Part shown: positions 10,501 through 16,627 of the stretch, piece by piece | How the letters are laid out: each line of letters begins with the position of its first letter | Numbering within the stretch: position 1 is the stretch's first letter | DNA from: Patulibacter medicamentivorans | GTDB taxonomy: Bacteria; Actinomycetota; Thermoleophilia; Solirubrobacterales; Solirubrobacteraceae | Length of the DNA: 38,617 nucleotides | Direction: 5' to 3' | Assembly (NCBI RefSeq): GCF_000240225.1 | Contig: NZ_AGUD01000034.1 | Span: 1 to 38,617, forward strand | Made by a program: the position numbers and the translations under genes | The notes under the pieces: model-generated | What the model was told of the DNA's origin: nothing | What the model saw: the letters and a program-made list of their open reading frames with translations, nothing else | Databases searched by the model: none

Positions 10501-11459
10501 ACCTGCAGCTGGCGGCCGACCCGCTGACGAGCAGCCGCTACTCGTTCACGGCAGCGAACCCCGCGACGCGGGCGGAGTACGACGGGCACTTTGGCGAAGG
10601 ATCGGTGTTCGGAAGCATCGGTGCCTCCGGTGGCACCGTCGGCGGTGGCAGCTCGTCCGGGAAGGGATCGGCTGGCGCTGGCGGTGGAAGGCAACAAGGC
10701 GGATCGGGAGCAGACTCGATCGTCAGGGCCCTCAATGGTGCCGCACAGGAGGTGGCTGCCCGGATCATTCCGACTGCGAATGACGCCTGGAGCGACACCT
10801 CCGCTGGTCGTGCCATCCGCGAACGGGAAGCCCGGCGCTGTTTGGGGGGCGTCGGCGTGACTGCCTACGCGTGCACTGGGCTATTCCCTTTGCCATCTGC
10901 GAAGACGGAATCGCTCGGCGAGTTCATCAAATCGATGACCTGCGATCCCGGCAAGCCGTGGAGTTGTGCGCTGTTCCTCGGAACGGGTGCCATAGGCAAG
11001 GTCGGCGAGAAGGTCTTCGGCAAGGCACTGGGCGAGGCCCTTGATTCTGTTGTCGATGGTGGACGCCGCCGTGCAGGAGTTGCGAATGGTGCGAAGCCTA
11101 GGCCGCTGCCAGGGGCTTCGGCGGCAATGCCGTCTCTTCCCGCTCAGCTTCGCGGCGGGGCCAGCAACGTCACGGTCTATCGGGGTATCAATCGAGACGG
11201 GAAAGAGATCTACATCGGTATCACGAGTCGATTCAAGAAGCGGGCCTATGAGCATAGAAACCGCTTCGACCTGGAGCCCATAACACCCACTCCGGTGACA
11301 CGCGGACAGGCGCGTGCCATCGAGCAGGCCGGCATCGTCAACGCGCGTTCCCGAGGTCTGGCATACGAAAACAAGATCAACAGCGTCAGCCCTAGGCACG
11401 ACTATTACGACGATGCGGTTTCGTGGGGCCAGGCCTGGATGCAGCACAATGGTCACTAG
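1572..11459 (+). CDS. secreted giant RHS/YD-repeat polymorphic toxin with GIY-YIG-type nuclease tip
   Basis: About 3295 residues. Residues 1-30 are a Sec signal peptide (basic start, Ala/Gly/Leu-rich core). A beta-rich region follows (about 340-560), then an Ig/cadherin-like region (about 660-780). From about 1250 to 2890 there are many YD repeats such as YDALDRQV and YDTFDRLKS, which in this family fold into a hollow shell around the toxin. The RHS core ends with FRFQGFYKDQ, QARAYRPDIGQFLQQDR and NPATRAEYDGH (about 2936-3007), the place of the usual DPxGH. A Gly/Ser-rich linker leads to the tip (about 3197-3295): Tyr3203, YIG at 3214, Arg3224, Glu3251 and Asn3270 fit the GIY-YIG nuclease residues. 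The protein is expected to be exported and to deliver a DNase into rivals. GC and codon bias fall after the core, as expected for an exchanged tip. The Imm26-like gene overlaps the 3' end. Confidence 0.9.
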   Translation: MLHRSRAVVLSLGLGVGSLGAVGGIAIAAGDEQRPVAPAGPQLQDMQPFIDRQAKEDRERIAEAERVGPLELAGLSDEEALRALRKRLPGLVGRKATAQLDAKKGERVKRYVGLGTQALVEDEKTGRKQLVQSSLPLRVPTSDEEGAPLEPLSTEVEARGDELAAENVPSQYRIARRLGASSGLPNHASSWFTEARFGVVPLAGGRPLGGGQAKLLSDKSVVLNAARDLDYVTAAGAGGSQGMFVLRSKRSPTRLGIRVVGDVDEVREGERRLGAEIVRGRTVVGRLQAPIAADANGTSVPVDWKLDGDVMRMAVDLDDPAIRLPVVVDPSVVEDQRYWVSNTAIDFTGWEFGSATPSFYPTAKGTGFYGYGLTIYSDSTKTFPAGTFGTWTFRAPFDPAFIDEGAHIINVDFGYTAHVPAGGTGSCMQQGIYDPRNTTASYPAGQFENAYWKFGTPTSTTAGPYYGYGGGLGMYTCAAEGTMWNTATYKYRTHGMTQPFDWNGSSPTAGRPANMAVFGLSNGVGKPSANGLAYLGSSLIRMSEQVAPHLTTTGQPTGWVHTAPGFTATATDYGLGSTQVSAAASGMATQTSTPPACLSTSLNPPTGVNPNNGVGNQGDRNNRCPKVLSKAIDTSALPEGANTVTLTGKDLMDNQATLAVPVKVDRSKPTIEQLNPGQVVRPEAPAGSGAPTKISVKAKDQYSGVKTVSVTVDGQPVTVTQPTCAAGECPVEYSFDIPASQLRDGQHRVDVTVTDQVDGAATIANHRESLSFVVTVYHDPTNPPTDPGAQLGRQPVGGLGFEDWWTYDTTETGAGSNLRVNLANGNATWAYTPVSNPGIGLDTFLRLTYNSYEPSGLFPNLLDSGNAGIGAYSVAGRGFSVQLAGFTRLNEKLEIKGPGGIDLLPAVDPQAFAKGVILTDGDGTQHYFERDDSKPGIRFKRPAGVEIELRRFDDNSASAKYWAATRADGVTAFFDREGWATGMQDRHGNRMEFVLETVGTKPGCGSLLCTKRVRYIRDAAALDKTGLEAAGTQAEVQAARQWTLTYDDDNANHTGAGRLVSIEDRKVLPGGQRRLTTFAYGSDRLEKITEAANGPAAQKRSFQLGYLDATSGYLTSVRDPRNNTTSVAYTAAPSAFGSLLGPVLDPLLQWTGIVPNLKFATAVTDRGGRERRYRFDAPSSAGQSHETWVLSDRDATSAQGTRTRVDKVTVDGAGRMTDLTQAADDPATQGVNEAAASPRRSQQHWTGDNYVGWSSEALEEPTKTVTTEYEWGDLGQLRSETEHFGTAGAGGTPTRSRSWGYNEHWGTIHNADEDDSGTSPAASGIGPFVFDVNREVDRNGKATDYDYTPPGDVVGGDPDRGDLYKLRRDGAGDETFRYTPRGLMTKHTQKVWDDAPATGSFWEGESAEVDEEWSLFDGNGDPALRLDQRDRPWTTARDEVGNVVRLLDPRAGVPTVTVAAEAPLATSDNPAVDLGAVRTAARLQGDKFVARWTYDALDRQVAAAIPKSSGILPAENPDRFRVTATSYDLNDNVIAARDGNGEIGSSTYTATDKLATRTSPSVEHHVDAPEADDDLPTTQTSGTPEVTRYSYDKADNVKEQSDPLGALGSGAHRTSWTYDLFDEPTVRVQYGAAADDQAKLVTSRAYDARGNVVGESDAKANGAASIGDAEVNAKTPAKQRTAYEYDTFDRLKSKTENPFGSPSASTQLITNYGYDGEDRPTRTTTPAGRTSITVYDDRGEVVEQKEPFKYEATGDRLTRTDENAMAVTSYKRRLDGQLYEVTSPRGNATSAAGDFVTKLGYWDTGELRVRSVPRAAGQYGDPDAWKVRYDINAVGDPELIVDARGKALTNEFLDTGELAKTTRPSFWIYDQDKQTLRERTSDDPKATQVGDAELPASPGHGDFGKVEPQALPDIVPAKGPTSFGYDDELRLNRVTAQGDVSGHVTQNLFYDPVGRLTKRTIPLAGSGEDIDTIDLSWQYDANGNTRAAIDGRKSATVYRYDSYDRLKSVTAPANCDSGSGCARPKTTQSFDPNGNVETEVTPLSTNPQVEDWDGDAGTSDATTGTKIRHYDAADRLVTEVDEAGAKTQHDYDEDGLTTVDYRPRAFSDATDATPDDDFATRYTRDGGGRVLKRTEKVDDGGSTSTLETTFEYDRNGNQTKVVSPGSAKSAGQSVEDRVQTRRYDGRDLPWVTTVGDGADARSTITEYDGNGWLRRTVKPEGVQNPGPDATPEHEDLTGNEIGVTPLQTNATKNAEVREYDDDGLLIGRNLPWGDSDNANGQHHRWRQAYGYTNRGLVSSIGEVYEVGTGSGKYNHDTLIDYNLAGWPTETNERGWTQGDDPPPSSVKGDRLVYDYDKQGNQKRWRSPGRSRDIRRGFYPSGQMAWRCGVRNDGTGSKLSEEQVFSYEYDQAGGLTKLTDWMHHQVRPETANQCQEEAVSNDGYTPDRNTLIKRDRAGRPASVNESWDNGKDTVYSYVKNAPALISEVRTDGRVSGTDFTNGTRTKYGYDLLDRNTRVRVYSPSTGTNPDRTTDLRWWPSGDRRQVTKPATTSGRTVEERFYDTAGLIRERNVTEPGDTSVSRKRFYEYDKNGNRTKDERGENDYNARDQLTKWQRRRPNPDVNAAPANRLLMPAKTEKDPGKTTTYDVDGAGRKKKTTDTIVIADGGTDVTTEVITSNEYDGDRLLKSDRQIKTWGTGLQGSRSAQSDCYAYNTFGSMTAMRREKTAKEPAGVGTEPAHLPAPGGCSTSTSPIEVQYTYDTFERLTAGRERQHDESDESDTGNLDPSQAYCYDALDRRDRRVTGLSGDDDPSGGDDVEQLRRARAACTKATPPGSDIKGHDYSYLGLTEQLTRENRDGDKIQTYEYTANGERLGRLKTDGGVPQWRAYETDAQGSVVGLESPTTGKVAEDDEYRTDPYGGPVSPEKDLGTDAEDNPFRFQGFYKDQDTGTYDMQARAYRPDIGQFLQQDRYSDPKADLQLAADPLTSSRYSFTAANPATRAEYDGHFGEGSVFGSIGASGGTVGGGSSSGKGSAGAGGGRQQGGSGADSIVRALNGAAQEVAARIIPTANDAWSDTSAGRAIREREARRCLGGVGVTAYACTGLFPLPSAKTESLGEFIKSMTCDPGKPWSCALFLGTGAIGKVGEKVFGKALGEALDSVVDGGRRRAGVANGAKPRPLPGASAAMPSLPAQLRGGASNVTVYRGINRDGKEIYIGITSRFKKRAYEHRNRFDLEPITPTPVTRGQARAIEQAGIVNARSRGLAYENKINSVSPRHDYYDDAVSWGQAWMQHNGH

Positions 11460-11958
11460 CGCCATGACTGACGATCCGATCAATATGCAGCCCCTTCGGC
11501 GGTCTCGAAAGCGGCTCCGCGCGGGCGACCTGTTCACCTTCCAGATGCCGGATGCTCGCTATTACTACGGCCGGGTGGTGTCCACGGACGCCTGCCTCGG
11601 TCAAGTTGCCGATGGCCTTGTCCTGGTCTACGTCTTCAAAGATGGGCAGGTGACCAAAGGTGCGGATCGAGAGGTCGCGCAAGTCCGCAATCTCTTGCTT
11701 CCGCCGATCATGACCAATCGGCTCGGGTGGTCAGACGGCTACTTTGAGACGGTGGACCATTGGCCGCTGGGAGATGGCGAGGTACTTCCGCGTCACGTGT
11801 TCAAGGCACGGGACCGGGAACAGTACTGGGACGCGGAAGGCCGTCAGGCGGTGCCGCCTTTCGACGTACCGATCGGCCGGTGGAGCGTGGCGAGTTACCG
11901 ATCGATTGACGACCAGGTCAGCGCAGCATTGGGAATTCCGCTCGCGCCGGAGCAGTAG
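11449..11958 (+). CDS. Imm26-family immunity protein
   Basis: Protein of 169 residues from ATG 11449, which overlaps the toxin stop by 11 bases. A second in-frame ATG at 11464 (MTDDPIN) would give 164 residues. The overlap with weak GGA at 11437-11439 suggests translational coupling and favours the first. The sequence carries the Imm26 pattern: RAGDLFTFQMPDARYYYGRVV near the N-terminus, a hydrophobic VLVYVF strand, LLLPPIMTNRLGWSDGYF in the middle and a Trp/Tyr-rich end. Imm26 proteins are found directly after polymorphic toxin tips and block the cognate toxin in the cytoplasm. Here the likely partner is the GIY-YIG tip of the preceding gene. The family call is from recall of the motif. Confidence 0.8.
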   Translation: MVTSAMTDDPINMQPLRRSRKRLRAGDLFTFQMPDARYYYGRVVSTDACLGQVADGLVLVYVFKDGQVTKGADREVAQVRNLLLPPIMTNRLGWSDGYFETVDHWPLGDGEVLPRHVFKARDREQYWDAEGRQAVPPFDVPIGRWSVASYRSIDDQVSAALGIPLAPEQ

Positions 11959-12130
11959 CTCAACGACTACGGACCGGCGATCTGGTCTTGACGCCCACGT
12001 GGGAAAGAGTTTGCGTTCCCTGGAGTCCAGAAGGGAGAGGCTCGTCGGATCCGTGGTGAGTTGCGCGAACTGACGCCACGAGCGCGGCCACTCAGTGCCT
12101 TGAAGAACACGCCACCGGGATTCTGACGCG

Positions 12131-12571
12131 ATGTCATTCGCCAATTGGGCCAACCTCTTCGCGTCCACCAGCGACGCCAAAATCCGCGAGTTCGGCGACG
12201 CGGTCGCTGCCGCTGTTCGCGACGGCGATGGTCTTGGTCTCCGGGAGGAGTTGACAGCGGAACTCCTTCGTCGCGCTGGACTTGATGCGGTCGACACGAG
12301 CGCTGTGCATTCCGTGGCGGTGGCCGAAGAGGAGCGGTCTGACGAGCGGGCTTTCGAAGCGGAAGAGTCGGGTGCTGAGGCTGAGCGTCGTCGTCACTTC
12401 GCCGAGGCACGGACGTTCGGCGGTCTCCGAGAGATCACGGCCGACGTGGATGACGACGAGGCATTGAGCGGTGCGCTCTACGAACTTCTGTACGCCCTGG
12501 ATGGGCATCTGAGCGAGTTGGAGGTTGCGCTCGGGTCGATCGGGCCTCGCTGGGCTCGTCTCCTGCGCTAG
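12131..12571 (+). CDS. hypothetical acidic protein, candidate orphan immunity protein
   Basis: Protein of 146 residues, very rich in Glu and Ala, with high GC at third positions, which supports real coding. It looks entirely helical: SFANWANLFASTSD, then AKIREFGDAVAAAVRDGDG, a charged middle (VAEEERSDERAFEAEESGAE) that could be a coiled coil, and a final helix LYELLYALDGHLSELEVALG. No family recognised. It lies 172 bases after the Imm26 gene on the same strand, inside the toxin-cassette region, so an immunity role is possible from position only. The start ATG has no clear Shine-Dalgarno sequence. Confidence 0.6.
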   Translation: MSFANWANLFASTSDAKIREFGDAVAAAVRDGDGLGLREELTAELLRRAGLDAVDTSAVHSVAVAEEERSDERAFEAEESGAEAERRRHFAEARTFGGLREITADVDDDEALSGALYELLYALDGHLSELEVALGSIGPRWARLLR

Positions 12572-12685
12572 GCCAGGTGGGGTAGAGGCTCGGCTCGGGC
12601 GGCCATGACCCCCACCTAGGGGCGGTTCTGGATCTGTTCGACGCAGGTGCGCTGAATTGCTGGTGAGTCGTGCGAGGATCGGGTC

Positions 12686-13990
12686 GTGGCGGTGGATCGA
12701 GCGCGTGCGTTGGAGGTCATCCGGCTGGTGCGGGCGGTGGGCAACCAGCATGTCTCGCGCCGGGGGTATGAGCGTTGGCGTGCGGCGCAGGCCGAGCCCG
12801 AGAGCTGGCCGACGGCAACGGAGATCGTCGGGGCGTTCGACGGCCGTTGGGGCCATGCGCTACGCGCTGCCGGCTTGGAGGTCGTGCGGGGTCCGCGGAA
12901 GACCGTCACTGACGACGAGGTGCTGGCGTTGATCGGTCGGTGCGCGGCGGAGGTGGGTCAGGTTCCGACGCAGGCGGTCTACGGTGGGTGGGCGGTTGGT
13001 CAGGATCCGCCGGGGCCGTCGGGTTCGACGGTGTCGTTGCGGTTCGGGTCGTGGACGGCGGCGCTGCGGCTCGCTGGTCTGGACCCGGCGTTGGCGCGGC
13101 GGCGGGCTGGGGCGGTGACGGGGTCGACGCCGGAGCGGCGGGCGGAGGTCGTTGCGGCGTTGCGGGCGTTCGCGGTCGATGTCGGTGTGGCGGATGGTGA
13201 TGCGGCGCGGTCGTGGGAGACGTTTCGTGCGTTGGGGCCGGCGGCGTATGCCGCGTGGCGCGAGGAGTGCGATCGGTCGGTGCCGAGTTCGGTGGTGGTG
13301 CGGGCGTGTGCGAGTCCGTGGATCGCGGCGTTGCAGTTGGCGGGGTTGGCGAGCGCGGCCAGGGTTCCGCGTAAGCCGTTGGTGTTCACCGATGATGCGA
13401 TGTTGCGTGCGCTGCGTGACGCGGCCGCGGCGCTGCCGGAGGGCGTTGGGCTGTCGAATCTGCGGTATCAGGCGTGGCGTGGGGATCGGGACGATGTGCC
13501 GACGTCGCGGTTGGTGTGGGAACGGTTCGGGTCGTGGGCGGCGGCGTTGACGGCGGCCGGGGTCCGCGCGGCGCCGCCTGCCGTGGATGGTGAGGAGCTG
13601 CTGGCGGCGTTGCGGCGGTTTCTTGCTGAGACCTCGGGCGAGCCGCATCGCGATCGGTATCTGTTGTGGGCGGCTGACGAGCGGCGGGCGCCGCCGGTTG
13701 GGGCGTTCACGATCGCGTTCGGGAGCTGGTCGGCGGCGATCGCTGCTGCTGGCGGTCCTGCCGGGGTGGTTGGGCGGGCGCTCGTGCGGCGATCGCGATC
13801 ACGATCGCCGAGCACGGGCCTGCTACCAACGGCCGGTGACCGGCCGGGGAGAGGGGGCAGGGAGCCTGCCCGGTTGGTGCGCGGCCGAGACCCGGGCCGA
13901 TCGCCTCGAGCGCGCATGGGCTCGGACGAAGACCACCAGCGGGATCGTGCTCTTCACCCAGTTCCTGACGTATCAGCATCCGGACCATAG
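12686..13990 (+). CDS. five-repeat HNR (homing-endonuclease-associated repeat) protein, C-terminus probably scrambled
   Basis: Frame of 434 residues from GTG 12686, with GAGGA at 12674-12678. Five copies of a module of about 60 residues can be aligned by eye (about 8-65, 73-135, 150-222, 232-293, 298-357). Each has two or three helices, a YxxW motif and an ending like FGSWTAALRLAGL. This is the homing-endonuclease-associated repeat (HNR), a helix-turn-helix DNA-binding module found alone or beside nucleases. No nuclease domain is visible. After about residue 365 the sequence becomes Arg/Pro/Gly-rich without repeat character, while another frame over the same bases encodes a natural-looking protein end; the true stop may be lost. 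Codon use is strongly G-ending (gcg, gtg, cgg, ttg), unlike the RHS gene. A DNA-binding role is inferred; target unknown. Confidence 0.75.
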   Translation: MAVDRARALEVIRLVRAVGNQHVSRRGYERWRAAQAEPESWPTATEIVGAFDGRWGHALRAAGLEVVRGPRKTVTDDEVLALIGRCAAEVGQVPTQAVYGGWAVGQDPPGPSGSTVSLRFGSWTAALRLAGLDPALARRRAGAVTGSTPERRAEVVAALRAFAVDVGVADGDAARSWETFRALGPAAYAAWREECDRSVPSSVVVRACASPWIAALQLAGLASAARVPRKPLVFTDDAMLRALRDAAAALPEGVGLSNLRYQAWRGDRDDVPTSRLVWERFGSWAAALTAAGVRAAPPAVDGEELLAALRRFLAETSGEPHRDRYLLWAADERRAPPVGAFTIAFGSWSAAIAAAGGPAGVVGRALVRRSRSRSPSTGLLPTAGDRPGRGGREPARLVRGRDPGRSPRARMGSDEDHQRDRALHPVPDVSASGP

Positions 13991-14126
13991 CTGTCACCTC
14001 GTCAACGAGGCCACTCCCGACGCTGCGTACAACATCCGAACTGCGTCAGGGCCACCGACCAACCCGGCACACTACGACCAGATGAAGGTCCCGACCCTCT
14101 TCAACCGCTTCGCGAGCCTCTCATAG
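13800..14126 (+). pseudogene. 3' fragment of an unidentified gene
   Basis: In the frame ending at the TAG of 14124-14126, the codons are GC3-rich and the peptide looks like a genuine protein end: ERAWARTKTTSGIVLF, TQFLTYQHPDHSCHLVNEA and NPAHYDQMKVPTLFNRFASL. It overlaps the tail of the HNR frame, which lacks protein character there. No start or 5' part is present. Its tail resembles ends of secreted glycosidase-like proteins only vaguely, so I do not name it. The left border is approximate. Confidence 0.4.
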
Positions 14127-14152
14127 AGCCGCGTCAATCAAGGACCACTCGT

Positions 14153-15229
14153 ATGCGTCGGACCACGCGAATCCTGCTCGCAGTCGGTGCGTTCATCATG
14201 GCGAACGGCGTCGTCGGCGCCGGCGCGTCGGCGGCCGGCTTTGGGCAGCTGCCAGCGACTGGGAGCGGCCTGGAGAGTGACGGGGAGAAGTGGTTCTCGG
14301 TCTTCAATGACGACCGGAGCGTGTTGTCGGTATTCGACGCGCGTACTGGGGCGCGGGTCGGTCGGCCGATCCCGACGCAGCGCGACCGTTTCGGCAAGCT
14401 TTACAGCTACCAGCCGTTCGGGATCTTGGATGGCCGCGTCTTCATGGCCGCGTCTAACAGCGACACCTCGGGCTCCAACAACGTTCGGCAGCTGGTCGTT
14501 GCGGACCCGAGCAGCGGCACGATGTCGTTCCTCTGCGGGGATCCAGGACCGACCGGGCTGCCGTTCAACTGGAACTGTCCCGTGCAGGCCAGTCCCGATG
14601 GCTACCCCATGTACTACTCGGCGGTCGGCCGGTCGTGGATGTGGGTCAGCATGCAGACCTCGGTCTACACCGGCGGGGCGTTGCGGTGGGGCATCACCGA
14701 CGGCAAGTTCTGGTGGCGACTGCCGAGTGCCAGCGAACGCAAGCAGATCAAGAAGGCGTCACGAGGAATCCTGAGCACCTTCCCCTTTGATGCGCCGATC
14801 GATCTCGACCGCACCAAGATTCGAACCGCGTTCTCCTGGGGCTACGAGCACACCATCGACGCGTCCAACGGAGTCACGGTCGTGGTCCGCAAGCCCCGGG
14901 ATCGCGGGCTTACGAGAATCCGTCTGCCGTTCTTGCCCATCGGGGTGCTCCAAGCGCGATTTGCGAGTCGTGGCCTCTGCGCGGTCCGCGGTCGCCGGAT
15001 CGTGCTGTGGGACAAGACCTCGCGCCGCGTGTGGACGCGGTCGATCGACAAGCGGCGGTTCGGGCGCTACACCGCCGTTCGGTGCGCGGGCCGCGTGATC
15101 GTGCTCGGACCCTACACTCCAGAGGCCGCGACGATCGATTCGTCGTTGCGGTGGCCGTCGTTGCGCTCGCACCGCGGCTGGAAGAGCCTCGGCGTGTTGC
15201 GCGCTGGTCGCTCGCTGACGGTCCGCTGA
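14153..15229 (+). CDS. secreted hypothetical protein, possible beta-propeller
   Basis: Protein of 358 residues. AAGGA lies just before 14145, about 8 bases from the ATG. Residues 1-27 are a Sec signal peptide (RRTTR, hydrophobic core, then GASAAG). The mature part repeats short beta-strand patterns with polar turns (VFNDDRSVLSVFDARTGARV, VRQLVVADPSSG, CAVRGRRIVLWDKTSRRVW), as in WD/PQQ-like propellers, with four or more Cys. No catalytic motif was seen. It is probably exported or cell-surface. A second copy, truncated, follows directly (15247-15597), so the family was duplicated here. Function unknown; its place among toxin cassettes could be chance. Confidence 0.7.
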   Translation: MRRTTRILLAVGAFIMANGVVGAGASAAGFGQLPATGSGLESDGEKWFSVFNDDRSVLSVFDARTGARVGRPIPTQRDRFGKLYSYQPFGILDGRVFMAASNSDTSGSNNVRQLVVADPSSGTMSFLCGDPGPTGLPFNWNCPVQASPDGYPMYYSAVGRSWMWVSMQTSVYTGGALRWGITDGKFWWRLPSASERKQIKKASRGILSTFPFDAPIDLDRTKIRTAFSWGYEHTIDASNGVTVVVRKPRDRGLTRIRLPFLPIGVLQARFASRGLCAVRGRRIVLWDKTSRRVWTRSIDKRRFGRYTAVRCAGRVIVLGPYTPEAATIDSSLRWPSLRSHRGWKSLGVLRAGRSLTVR

Positions 15230-15246
15230 GCCGGCCCCGAGACTTT

Positions 15247-15597
15247 GTGAACCGGCTGCCCTCGATCGCCACCGCGATCGTCGCGGCAGGGCTGCTGGCC
15301 GCGAGCGCAGCGAACGCCGCGACATTGCCGGCGTCCGGGAGCGGCCTTGCTGGCGACGGGGAAGGTCGCGTTGCCGTGTTCGCACCGGATGGTGCGTCGG
15401 TTGGGCTCTACAACGCGGTTCGGCGGCGTGCGATCGGTGTGCCGGTCGCGATCCCGCGAACGGCCGCCGGAGCGCCCTATCGTGCGCGGACGGTCCGGAG
15501 CTGGGGCACGACGGTCTTTCTCGCGGCGTTTGATCCGGCTCGGCCGTCCGATCTCGCGCGCGACGATCGCCTTGCCTTGGCGGATGTGCCGGACTGA
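15247..15597 (+). pseudogene. truncated paralogue of the preceding secreted protein
   Basis: GTG 15247 opens 116 residues: a signal peptide (NRLPSIATAIVAAGLLAASAA) and about 90 residues that align with the start of the mature protein of 14153-15229. Shared points are LPASGSGLAGDGE against LPATGSGLESDGE, then VFAPDGASVGLYNAV against VFNDDRSVLSVFDAR, and RDDRLALAD against VRQLVVADP. The frame stops at 15595-15597, about 240 residues short of its neighbour. The end lies exactly where the next gene begins (TGATG), so the cut looks like a recombination border. The short product might still be secreted. Confidence 0.6.
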
Positions 15598-16166
15598 TGG
15601 CAGTGGGGGCAATGATCGAGTTGGCGTTCGCGGCGGGCTATGACGTGCAGGCCCTGGATGAGTTGCCTGCTGCGGGCGGTGCGCACGAGTTCGCGCGTGA
15701 CGGGCGCGTCGTCGACGGCGGGGTCCTGATCGAGGTCTTCGCTGAGCATGGCGCGTGGGCGGGCCTGGTGGCGAATGCTCCGGAGAGCGTGGCTGCAGCT
15801 CATACGGCGATCTACTCCACGCCGTCGCCGAACATGGTCTGCGTCGTGGCTCGCGGCGATGCCTACTTCATCGACGTCGACGCTCCGGAGCGCTGGTGGG
15901 TCCTTGAGGACTCGCCGGTGGTCGCGGTTCGAAGCGCTACTGCCGAGGGTCTGCTCGTGCTCGCGACGCCGCGGCGTGTCGTGGCGGTCGGGCGTGACGG
16001 TGTGGCCTGGCGGACGCCGAGGCTGGCGATCGACGGGATCGAGCTCGCAGCGCCGACAGATGGTGAGCTGCGGGGCATCGCCGATCCGCGCGACGACGCT
16101 GAAGAGTTCGTCGTCGACCTCCGCACCGGCCGCCACGAGGGCGGCTTCTCCTTCCCCGATCAGTAG
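15597..16166 (+). CDS. hypothetical protein, candidate immunity-type protein
   Basis: Protein of 189 residues from ATG 15597, whose first base is the last base of the truncated gene's TGA. The in-frame ATG 15612, three bases after GGGGG, is an alternative. The chain is acidic and beta-rich without signal peptide or membrane segment: AYFIDVDAPERWWVLEDSPV, RVVAVGRDGVAWRTPRLA and EEFVVDLRTGRHEGG resemble blades of a small propeller-like cytosolic protein. No catalytic residues were recognised. Cytosolic acidic proteins of this size beside broken toxin genes are often immunity proteins, but that is position-based inference only. Confidence 0.6.
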   Translation: MAVGAMIELAFAAGYDVQALDELPAAGGAHEFARDGRVVDGGVLIEVFAEHGAWAGLVANAPESVAAAHTAIYSTPSPNMVCVVARGDAYFIDVDAPERWWVLEDSPVVAVRSATAEGLLVLATPRRVVAVGRDGVAWRTPRLAIDGIELAAPTDGELRGIADPRDDAEEFVVDLRTGRHEGGFSFPDQ

Positions 16167-16171
16167 TCGCT

Positions 16172-16300
16172 TCAGCTGGCGTCGCTGCTGGCGAGGGCGC
16201 GGACTCGGGTGCGGGTGAGCAGGGCGTCGAGGACTGAGAGGAGGCTGGCGCGGTCTTCGGGGTTGAGCTCGGCGAGGGCGGCGAGGCGTTCGGCGAGGCC
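16172..16300 (-). pseudogene. C-terminal fragment of an XRE-type regulator
   Basis: On the minus strand the last about 40 codons before TGA (16172-16174) read AERLAALAELNPEDRASLL then SVLDALLTRTRVRALASS. This matches the tail of XRE-family regulators (LxPEDRxSLLxVLDAL) as I recall it. Upstream (towards higher coordinates) the frame becomes nonsense at about 16300, exactly where plus-strand toxin coding begins. The helix-turn-helix part is missing. The fragment marks an insertion or deletion border of the toxin cassette. Confidence 0.45.
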
Positions 16301-16330
16301 GCAAAGGCAGGAACGGGCGGGATCAACGCG

Positions 16331-16627
16331 GTGCGGCTCGGCCAGGCAGGCGAGGACGCGGTGCGGGCTGCCTACGACATTGGCCCCAAGGCGCGGATCA
16401 CCGTCGGGGGTCGTGGCCGAATCCCCGATGGCCTGACCCGTGTTACGCTGAGCGAGGTTAAGAACACGGCATCGTTGAGCTATACGCGGCAGTTGCGCGA
16501 CTTTGAGCAGTACGCCCGACAGACTGGGCGCACATTCGACTTGTTCGTCAGGCCGGGAGCACGGCTCTCGGGCCCGCTGCTGGATGCGAGAGCGGCGGGC
16601 CGCATCAACATCCGGGAGATCCCGTGA
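16331..16627 (+). CDS. orphan RHS toxin tip, Tox-REase-7-like nuclease
   Basis: From GTG 16331 the frame gives 98 residues. The same frame is open back to the junction at about 16301 (AKAGTGGINAV), so the tip is a fragment without its RHS core. The peptide shows the restriction-endonuclease-like toxin pattern: Glu8 in GQAGEDAV, then GGRGRIPD with Asp33, SEVKN with Glu42 and Lys44, the helix YTRQLRDFEQYA, and a C-terminal LSGPLLDARAAGRI. Asp/Glu-x-Lys on neighbouring strands with a preceding Glu is the metal-binding nuclease core, and the whole resembles Tox-REase-7. Its stop overlaps the next gene's GTG by 4 bases (GTGA). There is no clear ribosome binding site, so it may be a silent cassette needing recombination onto an RHS core. 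Confidence 0.7.
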   Translation: MRLGQAGEDAVRAAYDIGPKARITVGGRGRIPDGLTRVTLSEVKNTASLSYTRQLRDFEQYARQTGRTFDLFVRPGARLSGPLLDARAAGRINIREIP

